A DNA stretch of 64,000 nucleotides from Verrucomicrobiota bacterium (GTDB lineage: Bacteria; Chlamydiota; Chlamydiia; Chlamydiales; Rhabdochlamydiaceae). Shown piece after piece: positions 34,347-44,476 of the stretch (the first letter of the stretch is position 1; each line of letters opens with the position of its first letter). The DNA is taken from assembly GCA_018239715.1 (NCBI GenBank), contig JAFEGW010000006.1, positions 68,677 through 132,676 of the forward strand, in the 5' to 3' direction. The position numbers and the translations under genes were made by a program. The notes beneath the pieces are model-generated. The model saw only the letters and a list, made by a program, of their open reading frames with translations, made no database searches and had not been told where the DNA came from.

Positions 34347-34458
34347 TAGGCATAAGAGTTTCTCAATCAGCGATACTTCTATTCGATAAGAAGCTCAATC
34401 TTTTCCAGGCTTTTGCTTCAGTTATTTCACTATCTATGCCTAGCGAAGATAATTTTCG

Positions 34459-35022
34459 CTAAGAACCTAATCGTTCTATCGTAAAGCCTGAGCATTCCCA
34501 TTCAGGCCCTAGAATCGTTTCGCCTGCAACGGGACTGATGATGAGTTGCACTTTTTGATTAGCATTGATTCTTAAGATCTGACTAAAGTTAATCTCTCCA
34601 CAGCTATTAGCTTCTAATTTCACATGTTGATATCTTTTTCTATAGTTTCCCGGTGTTAGTAAAAGAGAAAGTATAAATTCTCCTCTTTGATCGAGAGTGA
34701 AGATTCTCTGGAAAAAACTCACGCGATATAGGCCCGATTGACTGACACGTATTCCATCTTGAAAAGGAAAAAAAAGCTTTGTGTCGTTAGAGATTTCACC
34801 GTTTAGGAACATAAGCTCATTCATATTAAGCGATTGATTTTTCAGAGATGTTCCTTGTTTTAAAGATATGCATAAAATAGAGGGCTCATTTGCTTTTACA
34901 GCGAATTCTTGTAGATCGGTTTGTGGATCATCCATACTTTTATCGTTTGATCCCCGACATGGGCTTGTCATCAATAATACAGAAAAAATCCCAAGAAAAA
35001 TGAACGAATTTTTGAATAGCAC
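34459..35022 (-). CDS. Secreted hypothetical protein
   Basis: A 187-residue protein with a signal peptide (FKNSFIFLGIFSVLLMTSPC; the Cys could be a lipidation site, but the preceding residues TSP are not a good lipobox). The remainder is beta-rich (FPFQDGIRVSQSGLYRVSFF, RGEFILSLLLTPGNYRKRYQ) and may be a TNF- or C1q-like jelly roll; that is a guess from the strand pattern. The start is GTG at 35022, with AGGAGG six bases upstream. The 181-bp gap between this gene and eno has no recognised feature. Function unknown. Confidence 0.65.
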   Translation of the reverse strand: MLFKNSFIFLGIFSVLLMTSPCRGSNDKSMDDPQTDLQEFAVKANEPSILCISLKQGTSLKNQSLNMNELMFLNGEISNDTKLFFPFQDGIRVSQSGLYRVSFFQRIFTLDQRGEFILSLLLTPGNYRKRYQHVKLEANSCGEINFSQILRINANQKVQLIISPVAGETILGPEWECSGFTIERLGS

Positions 35023-35203
35023 AGCCTTCCTCCTTTGTTTTCATATCAGTTGAAACTAAAGAAACATTTTGTCTAAATGTAGAATTGTATGACAGTTTTT
35101 TAATTGAAAAAGCGAACTCTTAGATAGAAAGCGCTTGATCATTCTAGAGGTACTAGCGATTAAACCGATAAATTGTTACTGGAAGACAGTTCCATTTATT
35201 AGG

Positions 35204-37185
<1,982 letters not shown>

Positions 37186-37194
37186 CTCTCTCTT

Positions 37195-38007
37195 ATGATG
37201 ACATATCCAATTTTGAGGGGCAAGCGTTTCTGGTTCTTCTTCGTTTTATCCCTTGCCCTTTTGTGGGGCTCCTACCAGGTTTATCTGAATAAAAGCTTAG
37301 GGTTTTCTCTGAAAAGGATCACCTCGACATTTTCCTATAATCCCGCGCTTTCCATCGAAGAGCCAACAGGCCCCGATCTCGACCGATTAAAGTCGATCTT
37401 TCAGCAAAAGTTTAAATACCTGGCCGTCGGATCGCAGTCCTATGCCTTTGTCAGCGAAGATGGAAAATACGTCATCAAATTTTTCATCATGAAGCATTTG
37501 ATCCCGCGCATCTCCGACTTATGGCATCCTGAAAAAATTGCAGACCGCCGAGAAAATTTGCTATCGATTTTTAACGCCCATAAACTCGCCTATGAGGAGC
37601 TCCGTGAAGATACAGGCCTCCTCTACATTCACCTGAACAAAGGCGATCATCTCCAAACCCGCCTTACGGTCGTCGATCGATTAGGGCGCACCCATTTGAT
37701 CGATCTCGACAAGGTCGAGTTTGTCGTCCAGGAAAAAGCCGAACTGATCTTCACTCGTTTTAAAAAACTCCTCCTGCAAAAAGACCAGGTGCAATTAGAG
37801 CAGTCTATTGCGGCAATCTTGCAGCTGGTCCAGCGGAGGATCGATCGCGGAATCTCCGACCATGATAAGGCCGTCAAACACAATTACGGCTTCGTCGGAG
37901 ACCGGGCTGTCCATCTCGATATCGGAAGGATTGAAAAAGTGCGCAAACCTAAAGAACACCATCGCATTTCACAGCGGATTCATAAATGGCTCGAAGAAAA
38001 TACATAA
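37195..38007 (+). CDS. Membrane-anchored kinase-like protein, paralogue 1
   Basis: A 270-residue protein with one N-terminal membrane segment (about 11-30). The soluble part has elements of a protein-kinase-like fold in the right order: glycine-loop-like YLAVGSQSYAF (75-85), Lys95 in KYVIKFF, a hinge-like GLLYIHLNKG (141-150), a catalytic-loop-like stretch SDHDKAVKHNYGF with D224 and N230, and VHLDIGR with D242 in the DFG position. The same residues are kept in the adjacent paralogue. The reading as a kinase or pseudokinase is inference from this pattern; there is no canonical HRD or HGD. The two genes overlap by 22 bp and share a promoter. Confidence 0.75.
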   Translation: MMTYPILRGKRFWFFFVLSLALLWGSYQVYLNKSLGFSLKRITSTFSYNPALSIEEPTGPDLDRLKSIFQQKFKYLAVGSQSYAFVSEDGKYVIKFFIMKHLIPRISDLWHPEKIADRRENLLSIFNAHKLAYEELREDTGLLYIHLNKGDHLQTRLTVVDRLGRTHLIDLDKVEFVVQEKAELIFTRFKKLLLQKDQVQLEQSIAAILQLVQRRIDRGISDHDKAVKHNYGFVGDRAVHLDIGRIEKVRKPKEHHRISQRIHKWLEENT

Positions 38008-38789
38008 TTCTATTTCTCCTTTTAACTGCAGGCCTCTGGGTAAAATTCTCTTCCTCGGAAGGGTTTTCTGAAGATAAGATTGCCTCTTCTTTAGCTCCGA
38101 GCCCTGCCTGGTCGATTGATCGGCCTTCTGCGGAAGAGCAGCAGAAAATCCAAGCTATTTTGGCTTCCCGGTTCAAGTTTTTAGGCGAAGGCGCGCAATC
38201 TTTTGCCTTTGAGACCGAGGATGGCAAATATGTTTTAAAATTCTTCAAGATGCGCCGCTTTACTCCCTCTATTGCCGATCATCTTTGTCCTCATGTCGTC
38301 CGGCGCCGTCTGAAAAACCTCCGTTGGGTTTTCAACGGCTACAAGATCGCCTATGAGAAGTTTAGACAAGATACAGGACTCATTTTCATCCATCTCGCCA
38401 AAACCTATCACCTTAATCAAAAGGTGCAGCTCTTGGATGCGGCGGGCAAAGAGCATACAATTGATCTCGACAAGACAGAATTCATACTGCAGGAAAAGGC
38501 CGAGCTCATTTTTGACCGGCTTGCCCATCTCCAGCAGCAAGGAGACCGTGAGGGAGTGCAGAGCTCCATTCGGGCTATTTTAGATCTCGTCCAGCGGCGC
38601 GTGGATCAAGGATATGCTGATCGAGACAAAGCTGTGAGCAATAATTTTGGATTTGTGGAAGACCGTCCTATCCAACTCGATGTGGGCCGTCTATATCAAG
38701 GCAGCAAAGAGGGACAGCTGATGCATGTCAAGAAGCGCATCGAGCGTTGGCAGCAAGAAAATCACTTCACTAAAGACCAATCAAATTGA
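37986..38789 (+). CDS. Membrane-anchored kinase-like protein, paralogue 2
   Basis: A 267-residue tandem duplicate of the preceding gene, moderately diverged. An N-terminal hydrophobic segment (KYIILFLLLTAGLWV) is followed by FLGEGAQSFAFETEDGKYVL (glycine loop 66-72, Lys85 in VLKFFK), GLIFIHLAKT, YADRDKAVSNNFGFV with D214 and N220, and IQLDVGR with D232. Long charged helices (LDKTEFILQEKAELIFDRL) lie between. Conserved ligand-like residues in both copies suggest a functional nucleotide site rather than decay. It ends 28 bp inside the convergent 1032-residue gene. Substrate unknown. Confidence 0.75.
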   Translation: MARRKYIILFLLLTAGLWVKFSSSEGFSEDKIASSLAPSPAWSIDRPSAEEQQKIQAILASRFKFLGEGAQSFAFETEDGKYVLKFFKMRRFTPSIADHLCPHVVRRRLKNLRWVFNGYKIAYEKFRQDTGLIFIHLAKTYHLNQKVQLLDAAGKEHTIDLDKTEFILQEKAELIFDRLAHLQQQGDREGVQSSIRAILDLVQRRVDQGYADRDKAVSNNFGFVEDRPIQLDVGRLYQGSKEGQLMHVKKRIERWQQENHFTKDQSN

Positions 38790-41700
38790 GCCACGCCTGT
38801 CCTCAGGTCAGAGATCGTGATCGAAGCCCTCATTCCGGGAAGCGTGTATCCTGCAGCGAGCTCAGCATCTTTACAAACGATTTTGTAGAATAAGACGAAC
38901 TCTAATTTGGCTATTTTATTTTCTACAGTGAGAGAGAAACCCGATTCCGGTTTTATTTTCATTGCATCCATGTCAAGTTCAATGAAAGCTTGTAGCTGTG
39001 GATTGTCGAAAGTCTTTTTCAGCGCTTCGAGAAGCCTTGTTTGAAAACCAGAATGGATACAGCTGGCAATTTTCCATGCCTGACTTTCTGAAAATTCCGC
39101 TCTCATTTGAAGAATTGCACGAATGCGCTCTATTGCAACATTCTTATAAAGGTTGTCGATCTCGCTTTGCGAAGCTTCTGCTTTTGGCTTTAATAGTTCG
39201 TTGTCAACACGTAGATTCAGATTTTTAGCCGTTTGACTGATGTTGTAACGTATCTGATCCTCGTCAACTGCGGTGGCAGTATCTTCAATAAGATTGCCTG
39301 GGAAAGGTGGGATTTTGATCGGGAGAGCCACTAAAAAGTCTAAGTATTCTTCAATGTTTTTTGCAGATCGGTTATCGGGATAGATTGTTTGTCCCTGAAT
39401 TGCAAAGACTCGGTAGGAAGGATTGTTAATCGATTCTCCAAAAATGGTGGTTTTAGGTTGTGTATTCCGCGCGAATGCATCTTTCATAAAGGGAAGAGCA
39501 TATTGAATTAATACTAACCTACTGTCAATAATCGCTTGTTTTTTAACGATGAAAGGAGCTGCAAGAGTATTCACAAGGACGTATCTTAAAGTTTCTGGGC
39601 TAATTTGTCTGGTGAGGTAAAGGAAATGCAACTTCAAAATCGTTTTGAACGCATTCCCTCGATCAATATCATCTTTACAAAAGGCCTCTAAAATCGAAAT
39701 ATTCAAACGGATGCACAGAAAAAGAACAATATGTGCATAAGAAAGGAGAATAAATGCCTGATGGTGCTCCGTTTTTTCGATCTCTTTGACATCGGGGAAA
39801 TACAACTCTTGCACTTCTTTTAAAAGAGGCTCGATGTGATTCCGGAGCTCTGATTTCCTCATTACCTTCTCAGGGATACAAAATCCTGTTTCCTCTAGTT
39901 GCTTGAACATTTTCTCTAAAATTAGATCAGGCTGGTCATCGGAAAGTACCGGCTCTTGGGAGGGAATCAGTGCCAGTATTAATCGACTTTTTAAGTTTGA
40001 AATAGATTCTTTTTTGGAAGTAGGGAGATCATAATTTCGTTTAAATAACTTCCCATCAAAACGCAAAGCTAAAGCATAAAAGTTTTTATGAAACAGAACG
40101 AGTTTGAGTCGCCCTCTCACACGTGGGCTTTCATCACCAATGAGTTTTTCTTCTCCTTCCTCAAAGATCGCTTGAAGGATGTTTTCGTTTTTTTCCTCAG
40201 CTGCCAAAATAAAGGCGGCATAATCAGCATTGAGTACAGGTTCGCTTGATAGGTTTTGTTTATTCACGTATCTTCCTAAAAGCGGCATCTTCCCGCATAC
40301 AGCCCCAATAAGTCCATAAGGGTCATGATGATAGAAAGGAACACCGTGCCGTAAAATGCGAATCTGTTGTCCATTTATTCCAATTTCCCCATCAAGATAA
40401 GGGATATTTTGTTTTATTAAAGGATCAAAACCAACATTAAAAGTCCCTCTCCCTTTTTCTTTTTCTCTGGCAATGGGGTTTGCAGAATGAGCGTCATCAG
40501 GATTATTAAGTCGATTAATACGTAAGTCTAATTCGTGAAAAAAATTAGCTAAAGAGAGTTGCGCTGGAAGTTCTTGTCCTGTCACTAGCCGAACCAGCTC
40601 GAGGCAATAGTTGTACATTTCTATCCCTGCAAAGCGAAAATACGAAAGCTGTTTAATGAATTGCAGTTGAGACCTGAAATGAATTTTTATCTCATCTTTT
40701 GCGGGAAGTAGCAAAGAGGCTGTTTCACGCAAAGCCTTGATAGTAGCTCGGTATTGATCATCTGCATTTTTCACTTTCACAGGCTTTGCTAGAGCATCCA
40801 CCAGAGTGTTCCAAGCTTGGGCAATTTGAACGATTTCAGGATTTGGGCTTGTAATAAGAGGGCATGTTTCTATACCCCAAGTCATGGAAAATCGTTCCAT
40901 GAGGTCTTGGATAATACGATATTTTTTCCACTTAGAAAAATGGCGTGTCGAAAATATCGTCCGTCGAACAAGGCCTGCTGCTTGCTTGAATAATAGCTTA
41001 GGCGCTGGAGAAGAGGCAGATGAACGAGAAGGTGAATGCCGATCTATTGAAGATGCAGCCGCAGGTGGCGAGGCATCTTTTTTTTCAGCATCAACAGGAG
41101 GTGCTGGAGGACCTAGTTTGGCAGCAGCTGGTATGGCAGCAGGTAGTGGTACTGCAGCTGCAGGTTTTCCTCTAGGAGAAGAGGGTTGCTGGGGAGCAGC
41201 TGGCTGAGGAACAGGCGGCGGCACTATGGGCTCTGCAGCAGCATTGGCAGGTGGAGGAGCCGCGGATGCAGCGGCAGGTTTTCCTCTGGGAGAAGAGGGT
41301 TGCCCGGGAGCAGCTGGCTGGGGAACAGGCGGCGGAGGCAATGCAGGCTGTGCATCAGCAGCGTTGGCAGGTGGAGGAGCAAAATCTCTAGAAGGCTTAT
41401 CCAAGGAATCGCCAGGGTTTTTGCCGGATTCTGGTTGTGGGAAGAAATAAGGGATGACAAATTTGAATAAAACATAAACGGAGATTAAGGCGCCTCCGGC
41501 TAAAAGAATAACTCTTCCCGTTATTTGGGTAGGATTTTTCTCGGGAAAGGGACCTGAGGAGAGGCTTTTTTTGAAAAGCTTGCTCAGAGGTTGAAAGATA
41601 TGCTTAACAATAAGATCGGGCCCGCCTGTTTCTTGTACGGTAGGATGAGAGGGTGGAATAGCCTCAGCTCTGGGAATAGGTGCTGTGACCCGGTCTGTAA

Positions 41701-41860
41701 GAGGAATTGAATCTGAGGGGACGGTCGCACCTTCGAATTTACCTACAGAAGGTGATACTTGGGGAAGGCTTTGAAGAGAATCGCGTAAATGGCGGAAAAG
41801 AGATGATGCTCGGGTGTAAATAAGATTAGAAATCTCCATAGGCCTCTTGTTTTGGCCCAC
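38762..41860 (-). CDS. Large membrane protein with proline/alanine-rich linker, hypothetical
   Basis: A 1032-residue protein of unknown function. Residues 1-110 are polar, one hydrophobic segment follows (VILLAGGALISVYVLFKFVI, about 113-132), then a proline/alanine-rich linker to about residue 280 with two copies of a 38-residue repeat (PVPQPAAP, QPSSPRGKPAAA), then a 740-residue helical domain with no motif I recognise. Low-complexity linker plus one membrane pass could fit a surface-exposed or host-directed protein. The start is either GTG 41860 or ATG 41839; neither has a well-spaced ribosome-binding site. It is followed by the kinase-like paralogue on the other strand, overlapping by 28 bp. 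Confidence 0.7.
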   Translation of the reverse strand: MGQNKRPMEISNLIYTRASSLFRHLRDSLQSLPQVSPSVGKFEGATVPSDSIPLTDRVTAPIPRAEAIPPSHPTVQETGGPDLIVKHIFQPLSKLFKKSLSSGPFPEKNPTQITGRVILLAGGALISVYVLFKFVIPYFFPQPESGKNPGDSLDKPSRDFAPPPANAADAQPALPPPPVPQPAAPGQPSSPRGKPAAASAAPPPANAAAEPIVPPPVPQPAAPQQPSSPRGKPAAAVPLPAAIPAAAKLGPPAPPVDAEKKDASPPAAASSIDRHSPSRSSASSPAPKLLFKQAAGLVRRTIFSTRHFSKWKKYRIIQDLMERFSMTWGIETCPLITSPNPEIVQIAQAWNTLVDALAKPVKVKNADDQYRATIKALRETASLLLPAKDEIKIHFRSQLQFIKQLSYFRFAGIEMYNYCLELVRLVTGQELPAQLSLANFFHELDLRINRLNNPDDAHSANPIAREKEKGRGTFNVGFDPLIKQNIPYLDGEIGINGQQIRILRHGVPFYHHDPYGLIGAVCGKMPLLGRYVNKQNLSSEPVLNADYAAFILAAEEKNENILQAIFEEGEEKLIGDESPRVRGRLKLVLFHKNFYALALRFDGKLFKRNYDLPTSKKESISNLKSRLILALIPSQEPVLSDDQPDLILEKMFKQLEETGFCIPEKVMRKSELRNHIEPLLKEVQELYFPDVKEIEKTEHHQAFILLSYAHIVLFLCIRLNISILEAFCKDDIDRGNAFKTILKLHFLYLTRQISPETLRYVLVNTLAAPFIVKKQAIIDSRLVLIQYALPFMKDAFARNTQPKTTIFGESINNPSYRVFAIQGQTIYPDNRSAKNIEEYLDFLVALPIKIPPFPGNLIEDTATAVDEDQIRYNISQTAKNLNLRVDNELLKPKAEASQSEIDNLYKNVAIERIRAILQMRAEFSESQAWKIASCIHSGFQTRLLEALKKTFDNPQLQAFIELDMDAMKIKPESGFSLTVENKIAKLEFVLFYKIVCKDAELAAGYTLPGMRASITISDLRTGVAQFDWSLVK
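41160..41380 (-). repeat. Two 114-bp-period direct repeats coding a Pro/Ala-rich linker
   Basis: Copies at 41160-41260 and 41274-41380 share most bases. In the encoded protein each unit reads PPPANAA...PPPVPQPAAP-QPSSPRGKPAAA with a period of 38 residues. It is in frame, so copy number could change without a frameshift. Confidence 0.85.
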
Positions 41861-41881
41861 AATTATGCTGGAACTATTTTT

Positions 41882-43120
41882 TTAGTTCCAAAGAGAAGAT
41901 TTTTTTAATAGCTCGATAAGGGCTTGACGGTCTTCAATGCTTTGATTGATAGAGATTCTTTCCGCTTCTTGGAGAAGCTGCCCCATTTTTTTACCGGGGG
42001 TGATACCTTCAGCAATAAGGTGCTCGGCTCGAACAATCGGGCTTTGCGTTTGAATTCTCAGGATAGCCTGCTGAAGAAGCTGGCGATGCAGGGTGTGATC
42101 ATTTAAAAACTTTTCTTTATCGGAAGCAGGGAAATGAGCCCCGATAATTTCTAAAATCAGGAGGCTGTGGGGATGGGCATAGAAATGAGCCCATTCCACA
42201 GGTTCAAGTTTTTCTTTCCACTTGTCGGGCAAGTTGAGGAGATGCTGAGCATGGTAATAAAACTCGACAAACTCTTTTTCGGCTTTAGAGAGCTTGAGAT
42301 AGTCGCAAAGGTCGAGCAGGCTTTGTAAAGAGGAGTCGGGGAAGAGCTCGAGCAGCTCGGCAATCGTAGGACAGCCTTTAGGGAAATGTTCAATCACGCT
42401 CACCCGTTTTTGGATCTCTTCAATGGAAACTTCTTTCAGCTGCGGGAAGATCGTGGGCAGGAGTTTGAGTTGATGGAGGGTCACAAGGCCTGTGTCAAAA
42501 TGGGCAAATTGCGACATTTTTTTAAATTCTTGCCAGATCCGTTCCATCGCGACTGAAGGAAGAAGGGTTTCGGCTTGCCTTAAGATGGCTTGCAAGGTGT
42601 CAGATTCGATGGGGAAGTTAAAGCGGGTGGAATATCTCACGGCCCGCATCATGCGGAGGCGGTCTTCTGAAAATCTTGCCTGAGGATCACCGATGGCGCG
42701 GATGATCCCTTTTTTGAGGTCTTTCATCCCGTCGACGAAATCGAAAATTTTATCTTGGACGGGATCGTAAAACATCCCGTTGATCGTAAAATCACGACGC
42801 TGAGCGTCTTCTTCGGGAGAGGCCGGGTCGATTCCAATAGGCCGTCTTCCGTCGATGTAGCCACGGTCTTTGCGAAAGGTGGCCACTTCAAATTGATGCC
42901 CCTCTTCGACAATAATTACAATCCCGAAGGCCACACCGACGGGAATCGTCTTAGGGAAAAGGCGCTGCACTTCTTCAACAGAGGCCGACGAGGCGATATC
43001 GATATCGTCCGAAGGCTTTTTCAAGATAAAATCTCGAACCCATCCACCTGCAAAATAAGCGATAAAACCTGCGTCCTGAAGTTTTTTAACAATAGAAGTA
43101 GCTACTTGGCAAGAGTCCAT
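41882..43120 (-). CDS. pcnB: Poly(A) polymerase / CCA-adding enzyme family
   Basis: A class II nucleotidyltransferase of about 412 residues. The active site is FAGGWVRDFILKKPSDDIDI with the DxD carboxylates, followed by RRDFTINGMFYD, DFVDGMKDLKKGIIRAIGDP and FSEDRLRMMRAVRYSTRFNF, the conserved neck. It adds A residues to RNA 3' ends or CCA to tRNA; since the tRNA gene here lacks an encoded CCA, a CCA-adding activity must exist in the genome, and this gene is a candidate. The start is placed at ATG 43120 (MDSCQVATSIVKKLQ); an upstream in-frame ATG at 43174 would add 18 residues. Neither has a well-spaced ribosome-binding site. Confidence 0.88.
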   Translation of the reverse strand: MDSCQVATSIVKKLQDAGFIAYFAGGWVRDFILKKPSDDIDIASSASVEEVQRLFPKTIPVGVAFGIVIIVEEGHQFEVATFRKDRGYIDGRRPIGIDPASPEEDAQRRDFTINGMFYDPVQDKIFDFVDGMKDLKKGIIRAIGDPQARFSEDRLRMMRAVRYSTRFNFPIESDTLQAILRQAETLLPSVAMERIWQEFKKMSQFAHFDTGLVTLHQLKLLPTIFPQLKEVSIEEIQKRVSVIEHFPKGCPTIAELLELFPDSSLQSLLDLCDYLKLSKAEKEFVEFYYHAQHLLNLPDKWKEKLEPVEWAHFYAHPHSLLILEIIGAHFPASDKEKFLNDHTLHRQLLQQAILRIQTQSPIVRAEHLIAEGITPGKKMGQLLQEAERISINQSIEDRQALIELLKKSSLWN

Positions 43121-43218
43121 TCCACTACCATATACCACTCCTCCGAGAAAAGTAAAGATTTCGTCGGTGTGCAAAAATATTCTGAAGGTTAAACTCTTTC
43201 AAAAAAGGAGAATAAAAT

Positions 43219-44172
43219 ATGAAAATCGTTAATTTTTTAAGCCGGATACTCTGCAACATGGTTGCAGGAACTCTTTTTTCTACATCTGCACTTTACAGTG
43301 CTACCGTCTTTTTTCCACCTGAAGTGGTCGAGAAACATCTAGAGTCTTATAGCTCACAGGAGAAAGAAGATATCGCCCAAGATTTAGCCGTTGTCAAGAG
43401 CATTTGTTTTGGAAAAGGAATTCAGACTCAGGACCATCCCTTTTATTTGGCTACGGCTGGAGGGCCAGGATCTCGCAAAAGTACGATCTTAGAGAGGTTT
43501 TTGCAAAGCCATCCTGAATACAGCTCAGGAGTCTATCTTGACCCTGATCAGCGCGCCTTAAAGTTCATGCCGCATACCTACTATGCCCAATCGTTGAATG
43601 CTTTAAATACGGCCTCTTCTTTCGATTATTTGACCGTGGTCAAAGCAGCTTATGAGAAATGGAGAGGGGCTTCCAACTATATCACCCTGACACTTCTGGA
43701 AGAAGCGCTTCAAAATAAAGCCGATGTCGTGCATGGAACCACTTTGACAGGTGCGCATGTTCCCGAATTTTTACAGAAGTTAAAATCGGAAGGATATCGA
43801 ATTACGCTGATCCTGTGCTCTGGTGAAGATAGCTTAAGGAAAGAAGCCATTGAATACCGGAATAATGAGCAGCGTTTTTATCAATCTACCCCAGAAGATG
43901 CAGTCTCTAAGGGAAAGTTTTTTGCCGAAAAAATGAGCTCTTACTTTGCCCAAGCTGATACGATCTATCTTTACTGGAGCGACGATCTCTTTGCTGAAGA
44001 GGTGCTCGCAGCCGTGTTTGAAAAGGGCGAGATGCGGGTGGAGCTGGGCTGCGCTTTGGAGCTTTTCTCCTGCAAATACGATCAGGATGTGAAGGCGCTG
44101 AAAGCCGAAGGTAAAAATTTTCCTGTGTGGGACGAATTAGTTAAAATTTATTTAAGCCGATTTCATCCATAG
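43219..44172 (+). CDS. Exported zeta-toxin-like kinase
   Basis: A 317-residue protein whose core (70-270) resembles zeta toxins, P-loop kinases that phosphorylate UDP-GlcNAc or related sugars. Walker A is TAGGPGSRKSTI (G81-T89), VYLDPDQRALKFMP at 106-119 matches the segment with the catalytic Asp, and DVVHGTTLTG and ILCSGEDSLRKEAIEYR follow. The N-terminus (MKIVNFLSRILCNMVAGTLF followed by STSALYSA) is a clear signal peptide, cleavage expected near residue 28, unlike the cytoplasmic zeta toxins. No epsilon-type antitoxin gene lies beside it. Export of an ATP-dependent kinase suggests action outside the cell, perhaps in the host; that is inference. GGAG precedes ATG by eight bases. Confidence 0.75.
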   Translation: MKIVNFLSRILCNMVAGTLFSTSALYSATVFFPPEVVEKHLESYSSQEKEDIAQDLAVVKSICFGKGIQTQDHPFYLATAGGPGSRKSTILERFLQSHPEYSSGVYLDPDQRALKFMPHTYYAQSLNALNTASSFDYLTVVKAAYEKWRGASNYITLTLLEEALQNKADVVHGTTLTGAHVPEFLQKLKSEGYRITLILCSGEDSLRKEAIEYRNNEQRFYQSTPEDAVSKGKFFAEKMSSYFAQADTIYLYWSDDLFAEEVLAAVFEKGEMRVELGCALELFSCKYDQDVKALKAEGKNFPVWDELVKIYLSRFHP

Positions 44173-44232
44173 AAGATAACGCTTTGAGGGAAATCTCCAG
44201 GTTGCTAAGATGGGCTTTTCATGGAGGTTAAC

Positions 44233-44439
44233 ATGAGCTTAATGAAAGATTTAAACGGAAAGCAAAAGACTGGTTTGGTTTTGGTAATTTTGCTTCTCGT
44301 TATTGTTTTTGGTTATGGGACTAGAGAGTGGCGCAATTCGAAAAAAGGGTACTGCTTTTTCGGTCCTAATAAATCGGCTCCCGCAATGGAAACCTGCTCT
44401 GCCGAAGACGGCAGCTGCTACAAAAAAGCCGCGCGTTAA
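44233..44439 (+). CDS. Small single-pass membrane protein
   Basis: A 68-residue protein, MSLMKDLNGKQKTGLVLV, with one membrane segment (TGLVLVILLLVIVFGYG) and a C-terminal part with four cysteines (CFF, CS, CYK; the last three close together) that could form disulphides outside the cytoplasm. ATG 44233 is chosen because GGAGGT lies four bases upstream; an earlier in-frame ATG at 44221 has none. It follows the zeta-like gene by 60 bp. Function unknown. Confidence 0.65.
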   Translation: MSLMKDLNGKQKTGLVLVILLLVIVFGYGTREWRNSKKGYCFFGPNKSAPAMETCSAEDGSCYKKAAR

Positions 44440-44476
44440 ATTTTTCAAATTGCGAGGAGGCATTGCGCCTCCTTTG

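Noticed and set aside
34441-34461. TAGCGAA/TTCGCTA stem at the end of the secreted hypothetical gene
   Set aside because: Only 7 bp, includes the stop codon and lacks a T-run; too weak to call a terminator.
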